A stretch of DNA of 64,000 nt, from positions 372,001-436,000 of the forward strand of contig NJPS01000012.1 in NCBI GenBank assembly GCA_002946415.1, given 5' to 3'. The position numbers and the translations under genes were made by a program. This DNA is from Rutstroemia sp. NJR-2017a BVV2 (lineage: Eukaryota > Ascomycota > Leotiomycetes > Helotiales > Rutstroemiaceae). The notes beneath the pieces were generated by a model. The model searched no databases. It worked only from the letters and a program-made list of their open reading frames with translations, and was not told the DNA's origin. The first letter of the stretch is position 1; every line of letters starts with the position of its first letter. Positions 20,871 to 31,753 of the stretch are shown one piece after another.

Positions 20871-21027
20871 TGCAAGGAATACCATGCATGAGTTGTTTGG
20901 TTCACAATCTGCTTTTGACTGTTGGTTTGAAGTCCAAAGGATAGAGAAGTAGAGCTCAGGGCCGTTGTATAATTGCTGGACGTGATACCGAAGAGCCACA
21001 AAACAGGGTATCAAAACTATCAATCGT

Positions 21028-21732
21028 TTAATCGCTCGCCTTATACTTCGATCTATACTCCTCCATGTTTTTGATGTCTTGCTCGGATGCCGTGCCTTTC
21101 AGACCTCCAATGATATCATCGAGAGTGAGAATAGACAGAACCGGGATGCCGTATTCTTTTCTGATTTCGCCAATTGCACTTGGCATTGGCGCGCTATCAT
21201 CCCCGTTCGGAGAAGGGAGTTTCTCCATACGGTCCAATGCCACGAGAATGCCGGCAACAATTCCTCCCTCCTTGCGAATCTTGTCTATGGCCTCCCTCTT
21301 CGCCGTTCCTGCTGTGACGACATCGTCCACAATCAGAACTCTCTTTCCTTTGAGTGGTGCTCCAACAATATTGCCTCCCTCGCCGTGATCTTTAGCCTCT
21401 TTCCTGTCGAAGGAATAACACATCGAGTTGTATTTCGGATCGAGATCTGCTAACTTGTCGACCGTAGCCGTCGCGAGAGGGATTCCCTTGTAAGCTGGAC
21501 CGAACACGACATCGAAATCAATAACAGACTTTTCATGTGCCTCAATAATAGTTTTCGCATATGCCGTCGCAATTGCTCGTAGAAGATCCGCCCGATAGAA
21601 ATCGCCGGCGTTGAAAAAATATGGCGAGATTCGTTTCGACTTTAGCTCAAAGCTTCCGAACTTGAGCACTCCGCCATCGATGGCAGCTTTGAGGAATTCG
21701 GCCTTGTATGCAGGTAATGCTGAGTTCGACAT
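21028..21732 (-). CDS. URA5: Orotate phosphoribosyltransferase
   Basis: Intronless, 234 aa, starting at [10 protein letters not shown]. The frame is open further upstream but offers no earlier ATG. It converts orotate plus PRPP to orotidine 5'-phosphate, the fifth step of pyrimidine synthesis. Family signatures: [19 protein letters not shown] near the N-terminus, [11 protein letters not shown] (orotate/PRPP contact), [15 protein letters not shown] flexible loop, and the PRPP-binding signature [17 protein letters not shown] near residues 129-145. The length is typical of fungal enzymes. The upstream region is shared with divergent NOG1. Confidence 0.97.
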   Translation of the reverse strand: MSNSALPAYKAEFLKAAIDGGVLKFGSFELKSKRISPYFFNAGDFYRADLLRAIATAYAKTIIEAHEKSVIDFDVVFGPAYKGIPLATATVDKLADLDPKYNSMCYSFDRKEAKDHGEGGNIVGAPLKGKRVLIVDDVVTAGTAKREAIDKIRKEGGIVAGILVALDRMEKLPSPNGDDSAPMPSAIGEIRKEYGIPVLSILTLDDIIGGLKGTASEQDIKNMEEYRSKYKASD

Positions 21733-22453
21733 GGTTGATGCGTGGACGTCAGTCGTGTACGACAGAAGAGAATTGTGAAGAGCGGGCAGGTGGGATCTCA
21801 AGAGGTGGAAGGAAAATGGATATTGTACGATTCTATGGAGAGGAGAAGTATAATTGGAGAAGTGGACGGCCTGCCTAGGTCCTGCCCTGACTCCTGGTAG
21901 CGACGACCTTAGCTACCCGTACTGCCCTAAGCCCTTCCCCCTCCCTGGCTGTACGCCGTTACAGGAATCTTGTGTGCAATAAATTTTTCCCTTGACATCT
22001 CAGACAATAAAAATATTATAATCTCTGAGTCTTCAGGATATTTGTTCGAAAAGAATCCCCCAAATATATTTCATCTCTTAGAGTCTTTCAAACATTTATT
22101 CGATAATAATACCCTAAATATATTTAATATCTAAGAGCATTTAGGATATTCGTTCGAAGATAAGAATCAGCTTCAATGTATTGTCACAGAGCTCCCCTCA
22201 TTTTGCACTTCAGCCCACTTTGCTAGCGGCACTCCGAAAATTCTTGGTGGGGCAGGTGTGGCTTGCGTGCAAGGCGTGCATAACTTCCTTCGCTTACCGA
22301 TAAGAGTAGTATCGATAATTTTCTTAGCAAAGCGGCGAAAAAAAAATATTCAAAGTATTTGTCGGGAGAACTTCAAAGCTTGCAACGCTGGCGAGTTATT
22401 GAACCTCGACACTCTTTCAATAACAACTTCACGTTCGACATTATCTGCCCATC
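21733..22453. other. Divergent URA5/NOG1 intergenic region
   Basis: About 720 bp of promoter space containing the A/T-rich tandem array at 22021-22180. No coding sequence is seen. Confidence 0.6.
22021..22180. repeat. Degenerate about 55-bp A/T-rich tandem array, three copies
   Basis: Three diverged units begin near 22021, 22075 and 22131. Each has the order CTNAGAG, a GGATAT- or ACATTTATT-like stretch, TTCGA, then AATA. The first two also share CCCNAAATATATTT. The period is about 55 bp. Confidence 0.65.
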
Positions 22454-24535
22454 ATGAAGACCACTTGGAAAGATATCCAGCCGGTTCCGACCTCTCAGGA
22501 ATTTCTGGATATTGTCTTGAGCAGAACTCAGCGACGACTACCTACCCAAATTCGTTCTGGATTCGCAATCACCAGAATTCGAGGTATGTGCTTCTTCTCT
22601 CTGCTCGCAAGCACTGCGTGAGAGCCATCAACTGATAGGTCCCAGGCTTCTATACCAGAAAAGTCAAATTCACCGCAGAGACATTCTCCGAAAAGCTCTC
22701 TCTCATTCTCGAGGGCTTCCCGCGACTACAAGATATTCATCCGTTCCACAAAGATCTTCTCAATACACTGTACGACGCCGACCATTTCCGAATTGCGCTA
22801 GGACAATTGTCTACTGCCAAACATCTCATTGAGATTGTTTCTCGTGATTATGTGCGACTTCTCAAATATGGACAATCTTTGTTCCAATGCAAGCAGCTTA
22901 AGCGTGCTGCGCTGGGTCGCATGGCCACCATCTGTCGGCGACTCAAAGATCCTCTTCTATATCTCGACCAAGTCCGACAACATTTGGGTCGTCTCCCCTC
23001 CATTGACCCCAATACACGCACACTTTTAATCTGTGGTTATCCTAACGTCGGAAAATCGAGTTTCTTGAAGAGCGTCACCCGAGCTGATGTCGATGTCCAA
23101 CCATATGCCTTCACCACCAAGAGTTTGTTCGTCGGACATTTCGACTACAAATACCTACGATTTCAAGCAATTGATACTCCCGGTATCCTCGACCACCCGT
23201 TGGAGGAGATGAACACAATCGAGATGCAATCTATCACCGCAATTGCCCATTTGAGATCTGCCATCCTCTACTTCATGGATCTGTCCGAGCAGTGCGGTTA
23301 CACAGTACAAGCGCAAATGCAGCTCTTCCAGAGCATCAAACCTCTGTTTGCTAACAAACTCGTTTTCATTGTCATTAACAAGATTGATGTCGTCCGACCT
23401 GAGGATTTGGATCCAGAGACCCAAGCTCAACTCCAAGCACTTCTTAAACCTGGAGATGTCGAGTTGTTGCAGCTTTCTTGTACCACTTCTGAAGGTGTCC
23501 AGGAGGTGAAGAATGCTGCATGCGAGCGCCTTATCGCCGACCGTGTCGCACAGAAGCTCAAGGCTGGTACAAGCAGCAGCGGAGCAGTTGGTGGAAGATT
23601 GGGAGACGTTCTTGCTAGAATTCACGTTGCAAGACCGATGGATGGCGTAGTCCGAGAAACTTTCATTCCAGAAGCGGCTAAGAACAAGAAGAAATACGAC
23701 AAAAATGACCCAGAGCGCATTAAGCTGGCTCGTGACATTGAGGAGGAAGAGGGTGGAGCTGGAGTTTACAATGTTGATTTGAAGGACAAATATATGCTCG
23801 AGAACGACGAATGGAAGCACGACAAAATCCCCGAAATCTTCGACGGAAAGAATGTCTACGACTTTGTTGACCCAGATATCGAAGCCAAGTTGGCTGCTTT
23901 GGAGGAGGAGGAAGAAAAGCTTGAAGCTGAGGGATACTATGACTCTGATGACGATCTTGAAGACGCCGAGGATGCAGAGATCCGCATGAAAGCAGACCTG
24001 ATCCGCGAGAAACGCGAACTCCTCAAGAACGAAGCCAAGATGAAGAAATCGCTCAAGAACCGTGCCATCATTCCTCGTTCCGCAACAAGGAAGAAGTTGT
24101 CCGAGATGGAAGATCACCTCGACTCCCTTGGTCACGACACCACCTCCATCGTCGCTCGCGCACGCTCTCAATCACGTGGCCGTAGCGTGGCCCGTAGCCG
24201 AACCAACACTGAAGATGCGATGGATATTGACGATCCTGCATACGAAGCGAAGATGCGCGCCAAGAGCAGAGCTAGAAGTCAAAGCAACAGGAGAGATGAT
24301 GGTGTAACGAATGAAGCTGCTAGATCGAAGGCTGAACGGGCCCAGAAACTCAGTCAGAGGAAGATGAACAGAATGGCTAGACAGGGTGAAGCTGATAGAC
24401 ATGTTCCGGCGGGTATGCCGAAGCATTTGGTATGTTTATACACGTCTCTTTTCTCAAACTTGAGGGATATCGTTGCTAACTTGTGTGAAATAGTTCTCGG
24501 GCAAACGTGGTATGGGGAAAACACAAAGTCGTTAA
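22454..24535 (+). CDS. NOG1: Nucleolar GTP-binding protein 1
   Basis: Three exons, 22454-22583, 22646-24429 and 24494-24535, giving 651 aa. Nog1 is a nucleolar GTPase that binds pre-60S ribosomal particles and is needed for large-subunit maturation and export. The start [13 protein letters not shown] and the short last exon ending [12 protein letters not shown] are both family-typical. GTPase motifs: G1 GYPNVGKSS near residue 172, G3 DTPG near 219, G4 NKID near 287. The NOGCT-type C-terminal part is acidic then Arg/Ser-rich. An open frame reading past 24429 is an artefact of retained intron sequence. The minus strand also stays open for over 1 kb across this gene, but as a compositional shadow only. 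Confidence 0.96.
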
Positions 24536-25439
24536 AATCAAAATATCCTTTATGGCGAACCACGTTCAAGTCACTTTGCAGGGCGGACTCTTACGATGCG
24601 GTTATGGTCCGTACGTATGGCGTTTTGGGAGAGGGGCTTATGGATTTTCTCTTTTGCCTTTGGTGGTTCGTATACTGTCTGTACTTGAGGGTGTTGTTGT
24701 TGAGTGAGGGAGAGTATCGAATCAAGTAGAGTAGACGGGCAGCCAATTGACTGACTAGCAGACTGATGGATGGACTAACTACTGCCTTCCATTTTCATGA
24801 ATAAATAAATTTATTTTACAAGACAGTAATGCTCGTCCCCAAATCCCAATTTGCAGTACTTGATATTACCACGCTTCTAGTGACAAAAAAGACTGTGACT
24901 TGGGATAGTGAGATGATATGAGATGGGTGAGTGAGCGAGTGCTACGTATTTAGTATGTTGGACAGTATACAGTATACTTATAGAACAGCTACGGTAGGTA
25001 TATACTATTCAACCACCTCCCCTCTTCTCTCTCCTCTCCCCCTAAAATACAGTCACCCCAACCACTTTCATAAGAAACTCTGCTCACCCATCCCTCCATC
25101 TATCTGTCCATCCCCCCGTAAAGAATACGTTCCTCTTCTTTCCTTTCCTTCCCTTCCCATACGCACCAACCCACCAGTTCAGATAATCCCCCCCCTTACT
25201 CCATTCCTCGTACGAATCCACACCCGGATTTACATATATACAACTAAAGCTTCCAACTTACACCAAGTACGTAGAAAGATACTAAATCTCCAGCAGGTAG
25301 TAAATGACAGGTAGTAGGTCACTCGCATGGCAAAGTAAGGAAGGAGTGCTTTGAGAGATTGAGAGATTGAGAGGGCTGTGCTATATTCTGCTTTGGTGTG
25401 TTGTGCTGTGTTCTGGTTACTCGTTACTATACTAGTGGG

Positions 25440-25590
25440 ACTGGTATATGATGTTAGTTAGGTGGGTAGGTGGGTACGTGGGTACGTGGATAGGGAGGTA
25501 GGTGGGTAGGGAAGTGGGTAGGGAAGTGGATAGATAGGGAGGTAGGGAAGTGGATAGGTAGGTGGGTGAGGGTGAGGGTGAGGGTCAGTA
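25440..25590 (+). repeat. GGTAGGTGGGTA minisatellite and GGTGAG run
   Basis: Imperfect tandem GGTAGGTGGGTA/GGTACGTGG/GGAAGTGG units, ending in a cleaner GGTGAG hexamer run near 25563-25586. The whole stretch is G-rich on the plus strand. Confidence 0.75.
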
Positions 25591-26237
25591 AGTTAGGAAG
25601 TAAGTTGATAAGTAACCTCTTTAACCACTTCTATAATCCACCAGTATATCACCAACTCCCTCTCTCCAATCCCAACCTCAAACCTTCTACCTCCTTATCT
25701 CTCTTTATATATCCTCTTACCTCCCTATATATCTTTATCTCTCTATATCCCCTTATACCTTCTCATACCTCCTTATATCTCCTCCTATCTCCTCACCCCT
25801 CTTTATGCCTAACACCCAATAAGAAGATCCCTCACAGTATAAGTGTGTCTTCCTTCTCGCTATATATTCATCCCCTAATCACAAATCACTAACCATCAAT
25901 TCTGATCCCAAACCCAATTCAAATAAATTCAGAAGATCACTTCCCAGAATCCTCACTCTTCCTTCTTCAACTACCTCCCTCTTCATCACTCCCCGCCCCA
26001 TCACCTCCCCCCTAATCACCTCCCCTATCCACTCCTTCTCAAAACTCACATCACCTAAGATTCCTCCTCCCCTTCGCTGGCCCGGTTGAGATATAGATAC
26101 ATTAAGTTGTACAAGTAAAGTAGTCACAAGGTAATTAGGATTAGGTTACATCCTACATGCGAGCGGGCTAGAATGCGAGGTGTTTCTGAGGGATGGATCG
26201 GAATGGGGAATGGTTCAATTATGGGAATTTATAGAGA

Positions 26238-26350
26238 GCGGGGGGGGGAGAGGAGGGGAGAGGAGAGGAGAGGAGAGGGGATGCGATGTTGAAGAAGGAA
26301 GGGAGGTAGGTAGGTAGGTAGGTAGGTAGGTAGGTAGGTAGGTAGGTAGA
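26238..26350 (+). repeat. Polypurine tract followed by (GGTA)n microsatellite
   Basis: A G/A-only run with AGGAG-type repeats (26238-26280) is followed by about eleven perfect GGTA units (about 26304-26349). Such tetranucleotide runs are prone to length variation. Confidence 0.85.
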
Positions 26351-28646
26351 TATTTCATAGTATATATTTCCAGATAACGACTCCTCTTTTCTCTCCTCTT
26401 TCCATTCATCCATCCATCCATATATCCATTCATCAATCCAGCAGCCAGCCATCTTTCGCATATTACTATAATATAACACAACCCATACATTACTTTAACC
26501 CCAACAACCCTTCAATCCAATTCCATATCCATACCCAATTCCCCTTCCTCTTCCCCTTCCCTTTCCCCATCCTCATCCCCATCCCCATCCCCATCTCATA
26601 CCTCCCCTCAATCCCCAAACCCCAATCCTCAACTCCAACCACCACTCACGCAATACAAACTCATCACCCCAGTCGCAGGGTTTCAATGCCCGTCCGTCGG
26701 GTATGTACAGTAGCAACCGGGCACCAATCACTCACTCACTCACTCACAACATGATCTCTCTCCTAGCCCGGGCCCGTCCACATCTCGCGTTCCGCCGTGC
26801 ATGCACCCCTAGCCTGAGCTGAGCTGCACGCACGGAGGGACGTAGCGCATGCGACGGCTCCCGGCACAGAATAGCGTTTCCCCAAATGATATAGGCCGTG
26901 GTGAGAATTTTGTGCGTTCGTTCCGACTGCACGGCACGAATGGTCGCATGACCTGAATGAATGGTGGGGGTGGTATTTTTAAGTAAAGTGATGAACGAAG
27001 GTCAAAGTTGCTCGCAAGTGGGTCAGGTCGAAGAATCCATTAAAAAAAATTCGAGCATTCACCGCACCGTCCCGTGCCGTGCCGTTCCACTTTCCGTGCA
27101 TGCACTACATATGTGTGATGGGATGGTTTATAAAAGCCCCAGGAGGGTGAGTTGGGATGAATGGGGGTTTGTTGCCAAGGATAGCAGTGCTATGATCTGC
27201 TCTTGTTTCGGCGCCATCCGTCGGATGGCTAGGGGTTGCTACTGTTCTGATGTGCTGAGCCATTGGCTGTTAGGGTGTAGTTTAGCGACAGCCATAAACT
27301 AATAATCTTTGCGTGGTACTGACTCTGTGAACCAAGAGTTAATTAATCGGATACTGAATAGTGGCATCAAAACTATCTTGAGCCCATCACGGACTGTGCC
27401 GTAAACATATGCTTTCTGGTATCGCCATTGCGCGCATGCCCAGCACATTTCGACACACTCACTAATGCAACCGGGAAAATTTGCCCGTAATCTTTATGCC
27501 TCGAGCCAGGGTGGCACTGTATAGGTTTCGAAAGTAGTACATGCGGGTAAAGTATGGCATACCACGCATCCTGTATCCCATGCGTCTTAACCCTACCGGT
27601 TTGATTTCTTGCAGAAATCCCGAAGAGCAGCTTAAAGATGTTACATTAGCCGAAACTTTCGACACCCACGAACGGTTCCAATTGTGTAGATCGAGAACTT
27701 CCAAACCGCATACCCCTGGCTTATTAACAGCCTTAGCCGCTCCCAGCCACGGTAGGAAGTGATTCGTCATAAGAGTAAATCCGAAAACAGATATCAATTG
27801 TACTTGAATTTCGCTTGTTAGAAGAGGTGTCCCAAGAGCTTTCGCACAAACGCATTAATCACCCGGTCTGCCGGCCAATACTAGCCATCCTTGAGCGGCA
27901 ACCGCGCGTCTGCCTTATTGACAGCTATAATGGAGAATATATTTGTCTGGGACAAGTTGATTGGCTACCCAATATGTCATGAAGGAAGTGCTGCCCTGGC
28001 GTAGCTATATGAGAGCCTTAGCATGGGATAAAAACAACTCTCTTATTTGGAAGGAGCGAATGACATTTTCCATTCGAGCCTTCCGCCGTGATTCGACAAT
28101 GATCTTCTCGAGTCCCGCAACTGCGGTAGTACGTTGTCTGGACATGGTTGGCCAGCTCCGTTACTGTGAAGTTACGTTGTATGGTATACGCGTGCTCACT
28201 GCTCCCATATTTCGGCGATCTCTCAACGTGTTCAGAGCGCTGTGGACTTTATCCCCTATGCCGATTGATGTACAGATCTCCATCATTGTTACTCAGCCGC
28301 AATACTAAGAGCAGTTGCCATTGAAGGGTGTAGCTGATAACGACCAAGCGAGGCAACGCAGGGTTGCGGCCCAATGCTACGGCGAAACGCTAACGAATGA
28401 CAATTGAAGATTGAACGGCGCTGCTCTACACAAGGCAAGCAATCTCGTAGACTCCTCTTGGCCTGTAAAATGCCATGACATAGAAGCTGCGGGGTACCCT
28501 ATCGTGGTACTAAACAGCGCCGTGGACAACGGTACAACACTCAACAACGCTCGACACCATTGATTTGCAAATTTGGAATCCCAATTCCCAGTATCCTCAA
28601 ACTAAATACGACGCTAGGTTGCTTGCACTACTCAGAAAGGTGCACT

Positions 28647-30272
28647 ATGGCAAGGTGAGTGTCACTGACTGCATGTTTACAAGCCGTCGCTGAACGTTGT
28701 AGCCACCCAGAAGAACAGACAGAAGTGGTTGACAATAGCTATTTCGAAACCGAAACCGTTCACAATCGGCTCTTTCAACGATACGCTCTCAGGAATTATA
28801 CATATTATCAACCTATTGACGAGGTAAAAAGGTTGCAGACTCTAAAACGCAACAAAAAAGACTAAGAATATGGTGCAGGATGAGGTGGAACGGCTCCGTA
28901 TCGAAAGTGCAGTCTTCAACAGGGTGTTCGAGAACCGCCTTTTATTTCCACCTTTGACTCGGCCCAGAAGAATACTAGACTGTGGCTACGGGACTGCTGA
29001 CTGGGCAGTGGACGTAGCAACGCGGAACCCAAGATGCGAAGTCTGCTTCCCTCCACTTCCATTGACCCAAACACTACTGAGTGCTTCTGGGATATTGGAT
29101 GAAGACGCATGGGCTCTGGCCTTGACGACCAAGGATCCCGAAAGAGATCTTATGTTGCATAAGTGGTATGCGGATATGTATGCTAATGCTGTGTTACTTA
29201 GGTTATAGCAGTGGATATCTATCCCTTTCAGCCAGAGACCATGCCTGATAACTTGTACTTGCAAGTCGATGATCTCAACAGCAGGTATGAACTCGATACA
29301 CACTATCAGTGTTTGCTAATCCTCCGAACTAGGTTTACTTTCCCATCTCACAATTTCGATCTCGTCCATAGTCGCATGATGGCGACAGGCATACACATAA
29401 ACAGATGGACGGAATATCTTCGAGATATCTTCCGCGTGGTTCGACCTGGAGGCTGGTGTCAAATGGTAGAGTTGAACTACAATGTCCAGTCGGACAACGG
29501 ACGACTCACTGATGGTGAGCATATAAAGACTGAACAGCGCTAGGATGTCATCGCTGATTAGGATAACCGTGAAGCCCATGCCCTCAGACAATGGAGTACC
29601 ACATTTTTGCAGAGTCTGAGCGATGTGAAAGACCTACGTGTCCCTCTTCGGCTGCAAAACTTGATGAGGGAAGCTGGTTTCGTCGACATTGAGCATAGGA
29701 TGATTCCTATGCATACTTGTGGTGTAAGTCTATTTTGTGTTTGGTGTCACGAAGCACATAAGCACTTCTCATTAACGAATGTTGCCTGTATCCTTTGCGG
29801 TGAAAACTGTAACGGGCAACCTGTAATCTGATATGCCGGTGTCGCCTTGTCAAACAGAAGACTAACAAGAGCGCATCAGTGGTCAACAGGTTAGTCACCG
29901 ATTGTCGAGTAGAGCTCTGTAGTAACCAGTGACCGTTAGACGCGAGGGAACACGAAATTGGCACTGCAAACAGAGATAATGTGCACCGATTTTTGAGTTC
30001 TCTGGCCGTATTTCCTTTCACCGAGAAGCTAGGGTAAATTTTTCTCCACCCCACAAGCGCTTTGTATTCTGATAACCTCTAGAATGCCGATCCAAGACGT
30101 TCAACTGCTCATTGCTCAAGCAAGACTCGAGGCTGATGACCCCGCATTGAAGGTAAAGCATTTAAAAGTGTGTTCCTTTTTTACACGTTGCATAACCGCT
30201 AATACCGTGGTGCTCTAGGCATATTTTCCATTGTATGTATATATTGGGAGGAAGCCGCGCTCGTCTCGATAA
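28647..30272 (+). CDS. LaeA/UMTA-like SAM-dependent methyltransferase
   Basis: Ten exons: 28647-28654, 28703-28823, 28879-29040, 29202-29284, 29333-29514, 29575-29723, 29880-29889, 29940-30033, 30083-30152, 30219-30272, giving 310 aa with all frames consistent. It belongs to the fungal TAM-domain family that includes LaeA and UMTA methyltransferases. Motif I is ILDCGYGTADWAVDVA; then VDIYPFQPE, QVDDLNSRFTFP, FDLVHSRMM, RDIFRVVRPGGWCQMVE, LRQWS, LRLQNLMREAGFVDIEHRMIP, SLAVFPFTEKLG and a C-terminal YVYIGRKPRSSR. Exon 1 is 8 nt and exon 7 is only 10 nt, supplying W-S-T and one base of the next codon between HTCG and the following acidic residue. Weak points: donor GTCTGC at 29041 and acceptor GAAG at 29574. 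No biosynthetic partner genes adjoin it, so the substrate is open. Confidence 0.85.
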
Positions 30273-31753
30273 GTAGGCTTGCTTGAACGATTGGTCTTGC
30301 GCGAGAGTTCGTATATCCGGGGATTGTGATGCCTACTGTGTCCGTTGAAGTATCAGCAAAACGTTAACCACATGGGGAGCCGAAGATGGAGCTGCTTCAG
30401 AGCTTGGGGAAGCTTGTTTCCGCGAAATTTGCAGAGGATCCTGAAACGCCGTTATTCCCAACCCAAATTGCACCAAGTGGCATCTACTTATGTTCCTTTT
30501 CTCGAGGCACAAATACATTCTGTATGGGGTGATTATGGCGAATTCTGTATGGCGGGAAAGCGAAATTGAATGTGCTTACCTCTTGTACATCCAACAAAAG
30601 CGATCTATTTGCTTACTTTTATCCTATTATGCGGTGAGACAATTCCACAACAGTGACTCTCGAGATGCCTTTCCTTCCTCCAGAAACAGAGGCTTTACCA
30701 AATCGCTCAACAGAATCGACTCGAGAGTCTGTACTCGAAAAGTCCTCAATGGTATGTTCCATTGAGCTTGGTCGAAAGGGCTTGAGGATTGCTTCGACAG
30801 TATTGGCAGACTTAAGAAAAGACTGATATATTTCAGAGGAGTGTGTTATTTGGCGCTGGAGCATTGGCTCTATCGGTGTTGGAAACGTCAATGGAAGTCA
30901 GAATTTGTGTAGTGGTTTGGTTCTTCACGTTGATGGGCACTAGGAGAAGCCATGGATTTGAGGTTGCACAAGAAGTGCGGTGGAGGTTTATCTATGCTTT
31001 TTGACAACCTCGCTACCAGGCAGCCGGGTTCTTCATAAGGAAACTAAGTAATCACACCGGCGATCAAACAAAGCACAGCATCCGTAGTAGAAGCAGAGAA
31101 CCCGGTTGTCGAAACCAAAAAGTAATTTTTAAGGAGGCCTAATCGAGGGCTAGTGCATCCGAGCAGCTCTACCTTCCAATGAGAATGTCGTATCCCCCCA
31201 CTTTGTTCAACATAAAGCCTCCTCCCGTGAGAGTTTATACTACAAGTGGAAGTGCATGCGGACATGACGACCCGTCTCGACTGTTATACAGTGAGCCGTC
31301 GGGTACAACTACTGGTTTCTTTCGGGCCGGTATCGTGGCATGAAGTCTGCGCGATGTCCACGACAATTGCTGGTTGTGTTTAGCCTAAGCTGTCAGTTTC
31401 TCTTTGGTTTCTATTGGTTCATCGCTCTGGAAATTAGGATTTATTGTGCGAATGAGAGGTGGGCCAGTGCAATTGCTGATTTACCACATTGTAGGGATCA
31501 AGGAAGCACCCTGCATGGCCAATGTGCAGCTCAATCTACCAATCACAACTCATTCGACCATGTTCCCAGTGCGCGGGATCTGAAGTCTTATGAGCATGCG
31601 CACATCCAGTTGTAACATATTCATAGTTGCACGATCTAGTTCCGAAGTAGTAGTAGAGAGATAGAAAAAATTTGTGTATATCTGTCCAGAGGACTCGCCG
31701 ACCAAACGCCCTTCCAATGCACGCCATGCTCCAAATTGTAGGGTATCAATACA
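30273..31753. other. Intergenic region, about 1.5 kb, no gene supported
   Basis: Between the methyltransferase and the 3' end of the DUF300 gene. Several 60-90 aa ORFs occur on both strands without motifs, consistent splice patterns or family resemblance. Nothing else is seen. Confidence 0.55.

Larger units (their letters stand above)
24536..28646. other. Gene desert of about 4.1 kb rich in simple repeats
   Basis: No supportable gene. 24.9-26.7 kb alternates long pyrimidine-rich and purine-rich tracts and carries several microsatellites (listed separately). From 26.7 to 28.6 kb the sequence is more complex, with ORFs of 111 aa (27462-27797, minus) and 115 aa (27961-28308, plus). I recognise neither, and both may be chance frames or decayed gene fragments. 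Confidence 0.55.

Noticed and set aside
23155..24171. 338-codon open frame antisense to NOG1
   Set aside because: It mirrors the codon periodicity of NOG1, has no domain, and NOG1 is certain on the plus strand.
24430..24729. Extended hydrophobic C-terminus of NOG1
   Set aside because: Derived from reading through the last intron; the spliced end [12 protein letters not shown] is the conserved NOG1 terminus.
29515..29574. Frameshift pseudogene in the methyltransferase at the LTD segment
   Set aside because: Acceptors at the first two AGs break the frame, but the GAAG acceptor at 29574 restores the family motif LRQWS, so no defect is needed.
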